IMG/VR virus record: IMGVR_UViG_3300027901_000002 | Location: 35,015 to 99,014 of that record | DNA: 64,000 bases | Source: a virus | Direction: 5' to 3' (one strand) | Part shown: positions 48,617 through 58,316 of the stretch, in pieces | How the letters are laid out: every line of letters begins with the position of its first letter | How positions within the stretch are numbered: the stretch's first letter is position 1 | Notes under the pieces: generated by a model | What the model was told of the DNA's origin: nothing | The model's database searches: none | What the model saw: the letters and a program-made list of their open reading frames with translations, nothing else | Position numbers and translations under genes: made by a program

Positions 48617-49929
48617 TGCCAATAAGCGAAGAATACGATACTTGGAGAACTAGAATAGCAAATAGGTTATTTTATCAATACGGATTTAGTATGGCAAAAG
48701 CAGAACAAATTGCAAACAAAGTAGTTGATAGAGTTGCCGCAACTAGTGGTGGTGGTCTATGGACTGAATATTTTAATTACGGAGAACATCTTGCTAGTAA
48801 ATATACAACTTTAAGAGATTTTTATGGAGCTTTAAATAGTTATAGTTTTAAAATTGGAAAAAACGATTTAAGAAATTTAGTAAAGAAATTTAAGACACAA
48901 GGAGCAATAGAAGCAGTAAATAGTTTTGTTAAGCAATACACGCACCCCCAAGTTACAAGTTTAAGAGATTCTTTCAAAAAGATATATACTGGTGTAAAAA
49001 ATTCAAAAATTGCATTACAACTACAGTTGAAACAAAACTATCAACAATTAAAACAAAGAAAAACAGTTGGATTAGCAGTTTTAAGAACTAAAATGGCGGC
49101 TTTAGCAGCTCCACACGCAATTCTTAAAGTTTTATTTGGGTTATTTGGAGCGGTTTCAACTCTTACGGTTGGAAACGAAGTAACAATTGGTGTAATTCCT
49201 CTTGGTGGAATGGGTATTGATTCACCAGTTTCAGTTCAAAATATTGAAGTTGCACATTCAAACAAAATAGTAAAATTTAGAGCAGTTGGTTCTATTTTTT
49301 TAGCAAGCCAAATAGGCGGTAGAGACGCTATAAAAATAAGTGGAAAATTTACTGGCGAATTTAGGATGTATTGGTTAACTGCTTTATGGTTTTTAACGCT
49401 TGCTAGTCAAGGATATTTAGAGGCGTTTGATTTTGATTCTGAACTTGTTAATCAAATTGGTTCAAACGCAGATATGGCTCAAGGAATGTTTAGGGATGGA
49501 GCTGGACAATTAAAAGTGTTAGGAAAAATAAACAACGTTGTAACACAAAAACCAGCGTACGAAAAACACATGACTTATCCAGTTGTTACCAGTCACGAAA
49601 TACTTCCTAATTGTTACATAGAAACTTTTAGTTTTGAAGAAACTGTTGAAGGAAACAAAGACGTTATAACTTACGATTTGTTATTAAGAACTTACGAAGA
49701 GCCAGAAGAATTTTTAGCAGACAACGAACACACGATGTTTAGAGCTAAAAAAAGAACAAAAACCGAACAAGTTATAAACTTTGCTTTAAATTTTGGTTAT
49801 AGAATGTTGAAATACGTGAAAGAATCGTTGTTTGTTGACACTAATTCTTGGAAAGTAGAAAATTATTACAATGTAGACGCTTTAGATATAGGATTTACGT
49901 TTGGATTAGCTTTAATGGGTGGTTTGTAA
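48616..49929 (+). CDS. Tail/baseplate hub-proximal protein, paralogue 1
   Basis: A 437-residue protein. Residues 1-175 are helical and basic, as at tape-measure ends. Residues about 180-370 share an ordered set of motifs with the next gene: IPLGG..; VKFRAVGSIFLASQIGG; KISGK; MTYPVVTSHEILPNCYIETFSF; DVITYDLLLRTYEEP. It ends in a hydrophobic GFTFGLALMGGL. Probably a tail-baseplate adaptor. Confidence 0.6.
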   Translation: MPISEEYDTWRTRIANRLFYQYGFSMAKAEQIANKVVDRVAATSGGGLWTEYFNYGEHLASKYTTLRDFYGALNSYSFKIGKNDLRNLVKKFKTQGAIEAVNSFVKQYTHPQVTSLRDSFKKIYTGVKNSKIALQLQLKQNYQQLKQRKTVGLAVLRTKMAALAAPHAILKVLFGLFGAVSTLTVGNEVTIGVIPLGGMGIDSPVSVQNIEVAHSNKIVKFRAVGSIFLASQIGGRDAIKISGKFTGEFRMYWLTALWFLTLASQGYLEAFDFDSELVNQIGSNADMAQGMFRDGAGQLKVLGKINNVVTQKPAYEKHMTYPVVTSHEILPNCYIETFSFEETVEGNKDVITYDLLLRTYEEPEEFLADNEHTMFRAKKRTKTEQVINFALNFGYRMLKYVKESLFVDTNSWKVENYYNVDALDIGFTFGLALMGGL

Positions 49930-50954
49930 TGTCGTCTTTTATACCAAAAGGGATAGGAGAAGTTGCAACTGGAGCATTAGGCGCTATGGGCGTTGCTTTA
50001 AGTATAGGCATTGGAGCTACAATTTTTCCTATAATGACACAAGCGTTAGCATTTAGTCCTAACCAAGCATTCGTTAATGCAGTTTCTCTTAGTTACATGT
50101 TGGCTAGGTATTATTTAGGAAACGTTCAACCAATACAACCTGCTGCAGTTATTGCTGGAATTCCACTAGGAAGCGTAGAAGAACTAAGTCACGGTATTTC
50201 AGACAGACAAGTAAAATATCGTGCAAACGGTGGAATTTTCTTAGCGCATCAACACGGCGGAAACGAATCGTTAAGAATTGTTGGGAAGGCTTGGGGGCCT
50301 AACAGATTTTTGTTTTTAAACATGCTTGATTTTTTGTTTTTATGGGGGTCTTCTAATATTATAGACGTTTTCGCTCAAACGCTAACTAGTGGTTTTTGGG
50401 GTCAACAAAACGTACCAACTTTAGCAGACACACCTCCTTTAGTTAATCCAAAACTATTAGAAACTAAAGTTGACCCTTGGAAGGAGATAGAATTAACAAG
50501 TTTTGACGAAGGTTATAGAGATAACAGAATGACTTTTCCAGTCATAACAAGAAATCGTATTTACGTTTCTATGTATATTGAAACTTATACTTGGAGACAA
50601 GACCTGGATAGAGATAAGAGAAAAGTTGTAACTTATACAATTTTCTTTAGGAAATACGAACCAGAACAAGAATACGAATTTGGGAACATTATAATTCCAG
50701 CAAAAGAAGAAGGAGAAGAAGAATATTATATGAAAGCTTATAGAAAACCAGAAAAGGCAGATAAGCCATTAGCTACTTCTTATCTTAAAGCTGGTTTAGA
50801 AATTTTTCCAACTCTTTTTATAAACGCTGGACAAGTTTTTAATCCAAATAATTGGGTGAAATTTGCTGGACAAATGCTTAGAAATTATTTTGGCGTAGAT
50901 AGTTTTGAAAAAGGAAGAATACCAGGAATAATAGAGCAGAGAGGATTTTTTTGA
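49929..50954 (+). CDS. Tail/baseplate hub-proximal protein, paralogue 2
   Basis: A 341-residue protein starting at ATG 49929 (TAATG overlap). IPLGSVEELS, VKYRANGGIFLAHQHGG, LRIVGK, MTFPVITRNRIYVSMYIETYTW and KVVTYTIFFRKYEPE match paralogue 1 in the same order. The N-terminus is glycine- and alanine-rich and hydrophobic. Possibly paired adaptors of the baseplate. Confidence 0.6.
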   Translation: MSSFIPKGIGEVATGALGAMGVALSIGIGATIFPIMTQALAFSPNQAFVNAVSLSYMLARYYLGNVQPIQPAAVIAGIPLGSVEELSHGISDRQVKYRANGGIFLAHQHGGNESLRIVGKAWGPNRFLFLNMLDFLFLWGSSNIIDVFAQTLTSGFWGQQNVPTLADTPPLVNPKLLETKVDPWKEIELTSFDEGYRDNRMTFPVITRNRIYVSMYIETYTWRQDLDRDKRKVVTYTIFFRKYEPEQEYEFGNIIIPAKEEGEEEYYMKAYRKPEKADKPLATSYLKAGLEIFPTLFINAGQVFNPNNWVKFAGQMLRNYFGVDSFEKGRIPGIIEQRGFF

Positions 50955-52759
50955 GTAACGCACTTTGGATTCTTAGATTTTACACAGCATTTGACGAAAC
51001 GAATACAATAAATTTTGTTGGAAATATAGAATCCGCAGGAAAAAGATATTTAGACGATATTGTAGTCTTTTCTGGAATGTATGGCGTAGAAGATTATATG
51101 TTGTGGTACGTTCATAAAGATTTAGTTAGTTATAATTTTGCTGGTTATTCTGTTGAATTAAAATTATATTTAAATGGAGATCCTAAAAGTTGTTATTTTA
51201 GAGATAGATATAGAATAGTTGATGTTTCCGACGATTTTGGCGTAGAAACTGATAGAAAATTAGTTTACGCAATACAAGAAGATTACGCAAAATTAAAAAC
51301 TCTTTTAATCGACGCAGGTGTTACAACTTTAGAATATAAAGAAACAAGAACGCCAGAAGACGTTTTAAGAGAAGTTTTAGAAAAAAATGGAATATTTCCA
51401 GTTATATTTTGCGAACACGATGATCCAAACTATAAAAGTTTTAAGTTTGAATATTGTAATTTGAGCTTAGATCCAAGTTGGACGGTTGGAGATTTTATAA
51501 AATATATTGCAGAAGAAAACAATTTTGAGTGGACTATAAAATTTGGTATATTGTTTATAGGGCCAGAACTTAAAACTTACAAACTTTTAAATGCAACAAA
51601 GGATTTTATTAATAGAAACGTAGACAACATATCTAAAAATTATTTTACTGTTAAATTAGGATTTGCGGCTACTCCTCTTAATGTGCTTTATTATCAAGAA
51701 TTAAAAGAATCGGATAAACTAACAGATATGAGATGTGTTTGGGCTAAGCATTGGGTTGGTACTGGAGGAGATTTAACGAAAGGATGTTTTGTTCCAGTTG
51801 GAACAAAAATAGGTAGAGAATTCTACGAAAGGTGTTTAGAAGGAGAAATAGAAAAATTAAACGCAAAATTCTTGTTTTCAAAAGAAGTTAAATACAAGCC
51901 AATACAAATAGGAAGAATTGTTGAAGACGAAGGAGAAAGCGAAACTGCTGATTTTGTGAGTATTACTAAGAAAATAGAAAACTATGCCACAAAAACTCCT
52001 AGAAACATTCAAATAGAAACAGAGGAACCTGTTTATGGATTATTTAAAGTAGGAAGAACAACTCCGTATTTAGATGATATGTTTGGGATTTTTTTCCCAA
52101 TAGCTAACGATTTAACTAAAACTGCTAATCAATTATTATTTTCTCCTTATAATAGGATAGAACAATCTATTTTAGGCCCTTACGTAATGGGGAATGGTGA
52201 TACAGGATTTATTATTCCAGCAAAAAATCCAAAAGATTTTAGATTACAACTTCCACTTAAAAGTAGTTCTGGTAGCGAAATGGGTTGGTGTTTGTACCAT
52301 AATTACGAAGAAGAACAAACATATTTAATACCACACGACGCAGATCCAACAGAAATTATAGGTGATGGAGGAAGCGACCCTCCGTCTGACAAATTCTGGA
52401 TAAAAATAGGCTCTTCGCCAAAGATATTAATAAACATATCAGAAGATACATATATATCCATTTCAAACGACGAACATGTTTCTATCGTAAATAAAGGAGA
52501 TTTTTTTGTTAATTCACAAGGAACTAGTGATTTAAGAGCCGATGGAGATATTACGATTAACTCGAGTGGTGGAAAATTAGACGTTGACGCAGATGGAGAT
52601 ATTACATTAGATACAGCTAATGGAAAAGTTACTATAACTAGTTCAAGCGAAGTAAAAATAACAGTTGGAAGTTCAACAATTACGATAACTTCAAGTTCAA
52701 TTACTATGACGGCTGGTAGCACAGCCACATTAAATTCAAGCGGGTTAGATGTAACATGA
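50951..52759 (+). CDS. Baseplate hub-spike protein (VgrG/gp27-gp5-like)
   Basis: A 602-residue protein. Residues 1-300 suit a gp27-like hub, with a WTVGDFIKYIAEENNFEWTIKFGILFIGP region typical of these barrels. The C-terminal 140 residues are a repetitive beta helix (DGDITINSSGG, DGDITLDTANG, and serine/threonine ladders), like the spike of VgrG or gp5. The start is TTG overlapping the previous TGA. No lysozyme domain is seen. Confidence 0.65.
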   Translation: MSNALWILRFYTAFDETNTINFVGNIESAGKRYLDDIVVFSGMYGVEDYMLWYVHKDLVSYNFAGYSVELKLYLNGDPKSCYFRDRYRIVDVSDDFGVETDRKLVYAIQEDYAKLKTLLIDAGVTTLEYKETRTPEDVLREVLEKNGIFPVIFCEHDDPNYKSFKFEYCNLSLDPSWTVGDFIKYIAEENNFEWTIKFGILFIGPELKTYKLLNATKDFINRNVDNISKNYFTVKLGFAATPLNVLYYQELKESDKLTDMRCVWAKHWVGTGGDLTKGCFVPVGTKIGREFYERCLEGEIEKLNAKFLFSKEVKYKPIQIGRIVEDEGESETADFVSITKKIENYATKTPRNIQIETEEPVYGLFKVGRTTPYLDDMFGIFFPIANDLTKTANQLLFSPYNRIEQSILGPYVMGNGDTGFIIPAKNPKDFRLQLPLKSSSGSEMGWCLYHNYEEEQTYLIPHDADPTEIIGDGGSDPPSDKFWIKIGSSPKILINISEDTYISISNDEHVSIVNKGDFFVNSQGTSDLRADGDITINSSGGKLDVDADGDITLDTANGKVTITSSSEVKITVGSSTITITSSSITMTAGSTATLNSSGLDVT

Positions 52760-53112
52760 GTAAACCAGTAGCGCTTTCTGGAGATATTATAGCAACTCCT
52801 GGAGGAGTACCACCAGCACCTTGTACAGCTGGTAGTTGGAGTGCTGGCCCTGTTATAGAAACATTAGGTGCTAAAGTGTCTCAAGGAGGAACAAAAGTAG
52901 TTTTACAAGCTGAATGTACTTTTACGTTTACTGGAACACAAACTCCACCAGGAATACCTTGTAGTGGTAGTTCAAAGGTTACTTTGTCAGCTAATCCAAC
53001 TAAATTAACAGATAATGGAAGCGATATATTAGTGTTAGGAGATACAAATTCGGATTCGTATGGAAATACTTTAACGGCATCTCCTTCACAGACTAAATTA
53101 AAGACGTCTTAA
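52756..53112 (+). CDS. PAAR-like spike tip protein
   Basis: The 118-residue product starts MSKPVALSGDIIATPGG, then PCTAGSWSAGPV and regular Gly/Thr/Ser strands, as in PAAR or DUF4280-like caps that sharpen contractile spikes. It overlaps the hub-spike gene by 4 bp. Confidence 0.65.
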   Translation: MSKPVALSGDIIATPGGVPPAPCTAGSWSAGPVIETLGAKVSQGGTKVVLQAECTFTFTGTQTPPGIPCSGSSKVTLSANPTKLTDNGSDILVLGDTNSDSYGNTLTASPSQTKLKTS

Positions 53113-53152
53113 AAAAGTAAAAAAATATTAAAATATTAGAAGTGAAAAACAA
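53113..53152 (+). other. Short intergenic gap
   Basis: An AT-rich 40-bp gap before the gp25-like gene; no element is recognised beyond GAAGTGAAA ahead of the ATG. Confidence 0.3.
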
Positions 53153-53542
53153 ATGCCTGGTGTTTTATTAGATTTACGTACAGGAGACCCGATATTAAGT
53201 GAAGAGGGAGACTACGTACAAGTTGACAATAATTACGCGTTTTATCAAATAATAAATAATTTATTAAATTGTCAAGTTGAGTCTGAAATTTGGAATAAAT
53301 ATTACGGTTTTGATTTACAAGAAGCTGTGAGAATGAATTCTGAAGGAGCTCCTGGTCAAGTTATAGAAAGTCTTTTAGCGCAAGCTTTAAGTTCTCAAAA
53401 AGAAAGATTAATTTTTATGGTAGATTATATACACGCAGAAAGAGATGGACAACAAATGAAAGTTAAGTTTTCAGTTCAAAGTAGGTTAGGAACTATTGTA
53501 ACAGCAGAACAAATTTTAGGTGAGAGCGTTGAATCATTGTGA
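53153..53542 (+). CDS. Baseplate wedge protein (gp25-like)
   Basis: The 129-residue protein follows the PAAR-like gene and precedes baseplate J. It has YGFDLQEAVRMNSEGAPGQVIESLLAQALSSQKERL and a beta C-terminus, the pattern of GPW/gp25 or DUF2634 proteins that bind the sheath initiator. Confidence 0.65.
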   Translation: MPGVLLDLRTGDPILSEEGDYVQVDNNYAFYQIINNLLNCQVESEIWNKYYGFDLQEAVRMNSEGAPGQVIESLLAQALSSQKERLIFMVDYIHAERDGQQMKVKFSVQSRLGTIVTAEQILGESVESL

Positions 53543-53987
53543 TATAACAAAAGAGATATTAAATAATCTTTATTGGAATAAAAACATGAGCCAAAGAAAA
53601 ATAGCTAAAAAATTAAATATTGGCTCTACAACAGTCTTTTCTTATATGAGAAAATTTAATATACCAACTAGATTTAAAAACAGTGGTAGAATAATAGGTG
53701 GTCATGGTTATATTAGGATAAGGAAAGGAAATAAATATTTATTCGAACATAGGTTAGTAATAGAAAAACACCTTGGTAGAAAACTAGAAAAGAATGAATT
53801 TGTACACCATATTGATTTTGATAAGAAAAACAACAACATCAATAATTTAACTTTGTATAAAGGACATGGAAAACATAGAGACATAGAAACTAGTTTATAT
53901 AATTGTGTTAAGGATTTAATAAAAATGAAAGTTTTAACATTTGATAAAGAAAAAAACCAATATGAGGTGAGCGTAGATGCCTTATGA
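53520..53987 (+). CDS. HNH homing endonuclease with N-terminal helix-turn-helix
   Basis: Residues 1-50 form a helix-turn-helix (ILNNLYWNKNMSQRKIAKKLNIGSTTVFSYMRKFNIP). Residues 60-130 are the HNH domain (YLFEHRLVIEKHLGRKL, FVHHIDFDKKNNNINNLTLY, GKHRDIE). It sits between the gp25-like and baseplate J genes, overlapping both. This is a typical free-standing mobile nuclease position. Confidence 0.75.
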   Translation: MRALNHCDITKEILNNLYWNKNMSQRKIAKKLNIGSTTVFSYMRKFNIPTRFKNSGRIIGGHGYIRIRKGNKYLFEHRLVIEKHLGRKLEKNEFVHHIDFDKKNNNINNLTLYKGHGKHRDIETSLYNCVKDLIKMKVLTFDKEKNQYEVSVDAL

Positions 53988-55818
53988 TGATGATGGATTC
54001 ACGCCAAGAACGGCACAAGAAATTTTAGAAGATTACGAAGAAAAAGCAACTGACCTTTTTGACGTTGTGAATTTTAGTTTAGGTTCTTTGCTTTATCAAC
54101 AAATGAAAATACACGTTTTAGACGAATATTATTACGAAACTCTTTTAGAAACATGTTCAGAACAAATGTCTATATTAAACGCTGTTGGGGAATGGTTAGA
54201 CAAACACGGCGTTGAATGTGGGATATTAAGAAGAGGAGCAAGTCACGCTCAAGGATACGTTGACGTTTCAGCAACTATTGCTGGAATTTCAATACCAGTA
54301 CCAGCTGGAACCGAATTTAAATCATCACTTAATTCTTACCTAACCGACGAAAACGACACTATACAATATCGTATCAGTAATACAAAAGCTAAAACAGGGG
54401 AATCTTACGATTACTTTTCAAGTGATTATCCTTACGCAGAAAATGTGGTTAAAATCTTAGACGAAAACTTAAACGTTATTCCACCAAGCGTTTACGAGTT
54501 CGATCAAACTTATCACAACAACATTCATTGGTTAGCAGGTAGTTCTGGATATTTAACAGAAAACGAAACTTATTTAGTAGAAGTTGGTGGAACGGTTACT
54601 AAAAGAATTGAAGTAACGTCTGTTGCTTCTGGAGTGATAAGTAACGCTAAAATTGGAGAAATTACAACTTCAGTAACATATCCTTATCTTAGTGTTAACA
54701 ATTCAAGGGGAGTTTCTGGTGGTATAGATAAAGAGTCAAACGACAAGTTTAGGACGAGATTGCTCTCAGCTCAAAGGAGAAATTTTACTCTTGGAAAAGT
54801 TCACGATATTGCGGCTGGAATTAACGGTGTGAGAGCAGCAAAAGTGTTTCAAGATAAAGGCGTAGACCAAACTAGTATTGCTGATTGGGATAATCCAACT
54901 TGTGGTTCTGGTATTAAAATGGATAAATATGCTATAAGTTGGAGTCAAAGGTTTGTGCCTGGTGATTTGGTTCTTTCTTTAGGAAAAATTACATTAAGTG
55001 GAAAAGCTATTAATAGTCCGCCACCTATAAGATTAGGTCTTAGATTAAGTACTGCTGGAACTGGTGTTGTTGATTATTTTGATTTTGCAACTTTTGCAGA
55101 AGAAGATTTAAAACCAGGAGTTGGTGGTTATCAAGATTTAGATTTGGTTTTAAAATATAACGGTTTAGACAAAACTAAAACTTATCAATTTGATTTGTGG
55201 TTAAAACAATCTGAAGATGGAATAACTGGTATAGATTTTAGTACTAATTATTGGGAATTAAGGACTAGTACAGAAGGATATGGGATTGGAAACAGATATA
55301 AATTTTACGAAGTCAGCGGTGGAGTTTTCATAGACCGAGGCGATAGTTTAGATTTAATGTTTAAAACTTGGTATAATGGTGCTGGATATACAGTTATGTT
55401 AGCGCCAGAAGACGGATTTGGGTTTGATAATATAGCTGAAGAATTAGAAGGAATGTTAGATTACGTTGATGGTGGAGGGTTAAGTCCAATAGGAATTCAA
55501 TATCAAATTTTGGAAGCGACAGAAATTGATATTGATATAAGAGGGATTATTTATATAAACGAGTTAGCCGATTTTGCGACAGTTAGAGAAGATATTATTA
55601 GTAATATTGAAAATTACTTAGAATCTCTACAAACAGGAGATGACGTAATTTACGCAGAAATCGAACACCAAATTATGAGACATCCACAAGTTATAAACCA
55701 AAAAGAATTATACATTAAAAGATCTGACGTATCTACTTGGGGGCAAGCAGATATAGCAATTTTTGACGACGAGATAGCGGATTTAGGAACTAGAAACTTA
55801 CAACGTGGAGTAGGATAA
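53977..55818 (+). CDS. Baseplate J-like protein
   Basis: A 613-residue protein with the baseplate J pattern. The N-terminus has FSLGSLLYQQMKIH and IPVPAGTEFKSS. The centre has GGIDKESNDKFRTRLLSAQRRNFTLGKVHDIAAGINGVRAAKVF. A beta-rich insert (about 300-470), like a carbohydrate-binding domain, precedes the C-terminal IDIDIRGIIYINELADFATVRED segment. Forms the wedge arms of the baseplate. Confidence 0.75.
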   Translation: MPYDDDGFTPRTAQEILEDYEEKATDLFDVVNFSLGSLLYQQMKIHVLDEYYYETLLETCSEQMSILNAVGEWLDKHGVECGILRRGASHAQGYVDVSATIAGISIPVPAGTEFKSSLNSYLTDENDTIQYRISNTKAKTGESYDYFSSDYPYAENVVKILDENLNVIPPSVYEFDQTYHNNIHWLAGSSGYLTENETYLVEVGGTVTKRIEVTSVASGVISNAKIGEITTSVTYPYLSVNNSRGVSGGIDKESNDKFRTRLLSAQRRNFTLGKVHDIAAGINGVRAAKVFQDKGVDQTSIADWDNPTCGSGIKMDKYAISWSQRFVPGDLVLSLGKITLSGKAINSPPPIRLGLRLSTAGTGVVDYFDFATFAEEDLKPGVGGYQDLDLVLKYNGLDKTKTYQFDLWLKQSEDGITGIDFSTNYWELRTSTEGYGIGNRYKFYEVSGGVFIDRGDSLDLMFKTWYNGAGYTVMLAPEDGFGFDNIAEELEGMLDYVDGGGLSPIGIQYQILEATEIDIDIRGIIYINELADFATVREDIISNIENYLESLQTGDDVIYAEIEHQIMRHPQVINQKELYIKRSDVSTWGQADIAIFDDEIADLGTRNLQRGVG

Positions 55819-57672
55819 ATGGATTTTAGAGACCAAATAAGATATTACTTAAACACTGCGTTTAAACAGACTATTGAAGATAGTCCTTACAGTGGTCATA
55901 GTTTAGTAAAATTTGGAGAATGGAGTAGAGAAGAAGGATTTGTAAAAGACGATTCTGCTTCTTACAACGATGTTGCTGTTCCTTGTCCAGTTATTGCAAT
56001 TGTTGACGAAAAAATAAGAGAAAATCATTTAATACTAACTATAACTGGAACTGAGGCAGTATACGACCAAGATGAATCATTTCAACAAATAGGCGTTACA
56101 ATAACGAAAAAAACATATAAAAAAGGAACAAATACAGTTCAAACAACTCTTGAAATTCCTAGATTTACTAGAGAACTAGCAACCTTCTTAATTTCTGGTT
56201 TAGGAAACAAAATATTTGAAATAACTAGCGTAACTTCAAACATTCCAATTGCAGAACAAGTAGGTGGTGGTAAAGTAAGTTTTTACGGTTTAGCAAGCGA
56301 AGGGAGCAAAGTTCTTTATTATTTAGGAATGTTTAAGATACATAACATGATTAAAGAAATTATAAATTCAATTTGGATAGCTCCAGAAAAGTGTCCTCTT
56401 TGCGATGGAACTGGAACTTACGGAACTGGTGGTGGTACTTGTCCTCAATGTAATGGTTATGGATATAGTGGACAAAACGCGGCAAAAGGAATAGCTCTCG
56501 CAAAAGGGTACGACGTAAAATTAACAAGAGAAAAGTTTGCTGAATATCCTCTTACTGACGCTCAATTTGAAAAAGTATGGAAATTTATAAACCAAGCATG
56601 GACTCAAAAATGGTGGGTGACACCAACTGTTTCAGAAATAAAAAGATTGTTTGCTCATTTTTACAACGTTTCACAAGACGATATAATAATTACAGAAAGA
56701 TATCACTTTTCAATGCCGCATTGGGATATTTCTCTTCCTTTAGAAGCGCAAACAGGAAGCCCTTTTGACGTAGGAGATACAGATTTAATGAAGTATATAG
56801 CAAGATCTGTAACTCCAGCAGGGGTGAATGTTTTTGTTGGGTTTTATAGATATATTAATATAGGAGATTTAGACGATTTACAGTGTATAAAAGCAGAATT
56901 ACAAGTTGGAAATTCTCTTATAACAAGAGCGATAATGATAAGCTCAATAGAAGCGGCTTACGATCATTGGTTTAGTAGATATAGATGTTGGAACGGATGG
57001 AATAGATGTGTAGACAATTTTGAAGGAGGATTTGGATTAAATTGGAACACGAGCGGAAACGTTGATATATTCAACGCAAACGATATAGGTAGAAATTGGT
57101 GTAGGTTAAAAGGAAATTCTTACGCTCAAACTCCTACTGGATACGCTATTACTAACGCGACTGGTGTTGTTGAAGCATGGGTTCATCCAAGAGACAACGA
57201 ATTAAGGGTAGGTGCTTTTCTTACTGGTGTTGAAGATTGGGCTTTTTACTTAGATTTTAAAAGTAGTGGTTTTTACGATCATAATAATAATTTAATAAGA
57301 GCAGCAAAACCAGATTGTGATTATCATATTAGAATGGATTTTATAAGCGATAAATATTTATCTGGTGTTCTTGGTTATGTAGATAAAGTGTATATAAATA
57401 GAGAACAAGTAGCAACTGGAATATGTTTTAAAAATGGTTTGCTCCCTAATAGACCTATAAGAATAAGTAGTAATGGAGTTGGAACTGGATTTTTTGATAA
57501 CTTTGGTGCTAATTGGGTTAGTGGATATACTGAAAACGATAATTGGCAAAGACTATATCAATGGGGTTGGGGTGAAAATCATCTAAACTGTTTGAGTGGC
57601 GTTACTAATTTGTTCGAAAAATACTTTCACAAAGATAAGTTTTTTAACATAAACGTATCTGGTGTGTGTTAA
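55819..57672 (+). CDS. Baseplate/tail protein with DnaJ-type zinc finger and lectin-like domain
   Basis: A 617-residue protein after J. At about residues 192-215, CPLCDGTGTY..CPQCNGYG repeats the CxxCxGxG motif of DnaJ zinc fingers (two pairs). Residues 235-300 are helical. From about residue 395 a concanavalin-like domain begins with VDNFEGGFGLNWNTSG and continues to the C-terminus. Probably links baseplate to receptor contact. Confidence 0.6.
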   Translation: MDFRDQIRYYLNTAFKQTIEDSPYSGHSLVKFGEWSREEGFVKDDSASYNDVAVPCPVIAIVDEKIRENHLILTITGTEAVYDQDESFQQIGVTITKKTYKKGTNTVQTTLEIPRFTRELATFLISGLGNKIFEITSVTSNIPIAEQVGGGKVSFYGLASEGSKVLYYLGMFKIHNMIKEIINSIWIAPEKCPLCDGTGTYGTGGGTCPQCNGYGYSGQNAAKGIALAKGYDVKLTREKFAEYPLTDAQFEKVWKFINQAWTQKWWVTPTVSEIKRLFAHFYNVSQDDIIITERYHFSMPHWDISLPLEAQTGSPFDVGDTDLMKYIARSVTPAGVNVFVGFYRYINIGDLDDLQCIKAELQVGNSLITRAIMISSIEAAYDHWFSRYRCWNGWNRCVDNFEGGFGLNWNTSGNVDIFNANDIGRNWCRLKGNSYAQTPTGYAITNATGVVEAWVHPRDNELRVGAFLTGVEDWAFYLDFKSSGFYDHNNNLIRAAKPDCDYHIRMDFISDKYLSGVLGYVDKVYINREQVATGICFKNGLLPNRPIRISSNGVGTGFFDNFGANWVSGYTENDNWQRLYQWGWGENHLNCLSGVTNLFEKYFHKDKFFNINVSGVC

Positions 57673-57674
57673 AC

Positions 57675-58316
57675 ATGTTTGCATTAAAAGGAATGGTAGA
57701 ATCAAATAAAATAAGAAAAGACGGGACGAGGTACGATTTTAGAAAGCATCGTAATCTCTTAGTTGACGATGGTAAGGAATACATATTAGACGGGTTCGCT
57801 GGGATAAAAACTTGGCACAAACCTCAAGAAACTTATTCTTCTGGAACAATTGATTTATGGGCTTGGAAAAGGTTTGGTGGTGCTGGAGCTTGTATGTTTA
57901 GCAACGCTTCTGTTGAAAGAGCTAATGGAATTAATGGAATACCTAGTGGGAGTTGCGATTATCCAATTTTAAGTACTCAACTAGTTAGTCCCGAAGATTC
58001 TACTCTTTCTAAACAAGTTGGAACAAGAATTCAATTAACAAAAACGCGAAGAGATCAAACAGTTGAATTTGTAGGGAGATTTGAAGTACCAGGTAATATT
58101 CCAAGCGGAACACAAATAAGAGAATTTGGATTATTTTTAAAGCCGACTGGGCCTAGCGCAGACCCTTCTTTTCTTGAATCCGCTAAACCATATACAATGT
58201 TATGTAGAACTGTTTTATGGGGTAGTGGTGTTTGCGGAGTAACAGGGGTGTATAGAGACGAACCTCTGATAGCAAACGACGACGTAGAAATAAGATGGAA
58301 ATTTGGTGAGATATAA
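57675..58316 (+). CDS. Tail fibre / collar-like protein (213 aa)
   Basis: ATG 57675 lies 2 nt after the previous stop. FRKHRNLLVDDGKEYILDGFAG at the start and IREFGLFLKP..RTVLWGSGV..VEIRWKF at the end follow the pattern of small tail-fibre or adaptor proteins whose C-terminal strand is I-x-W-x-x-x. A receptor-complex role is inferred. Confidence 0.5.
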   Translation: MFALKGMVESNKIRKDGTRYDFRKHRNLLVDDGKEYILDGFAGIKTWHKPQETYSSGTIDLWAWKRFGGAGACMFSNASVERANGINGIPSGSCDYPILSTQLVSPEDSTLSKQVGTRIQLTKTRRDQTVEFVGRFEVPGNIPSGTQIREFGLFLKPTGPSADPSFLESAKPYTMLCRTVLWGSGVCGVTGVYRDEPLIANDDVEIRWKFGEI

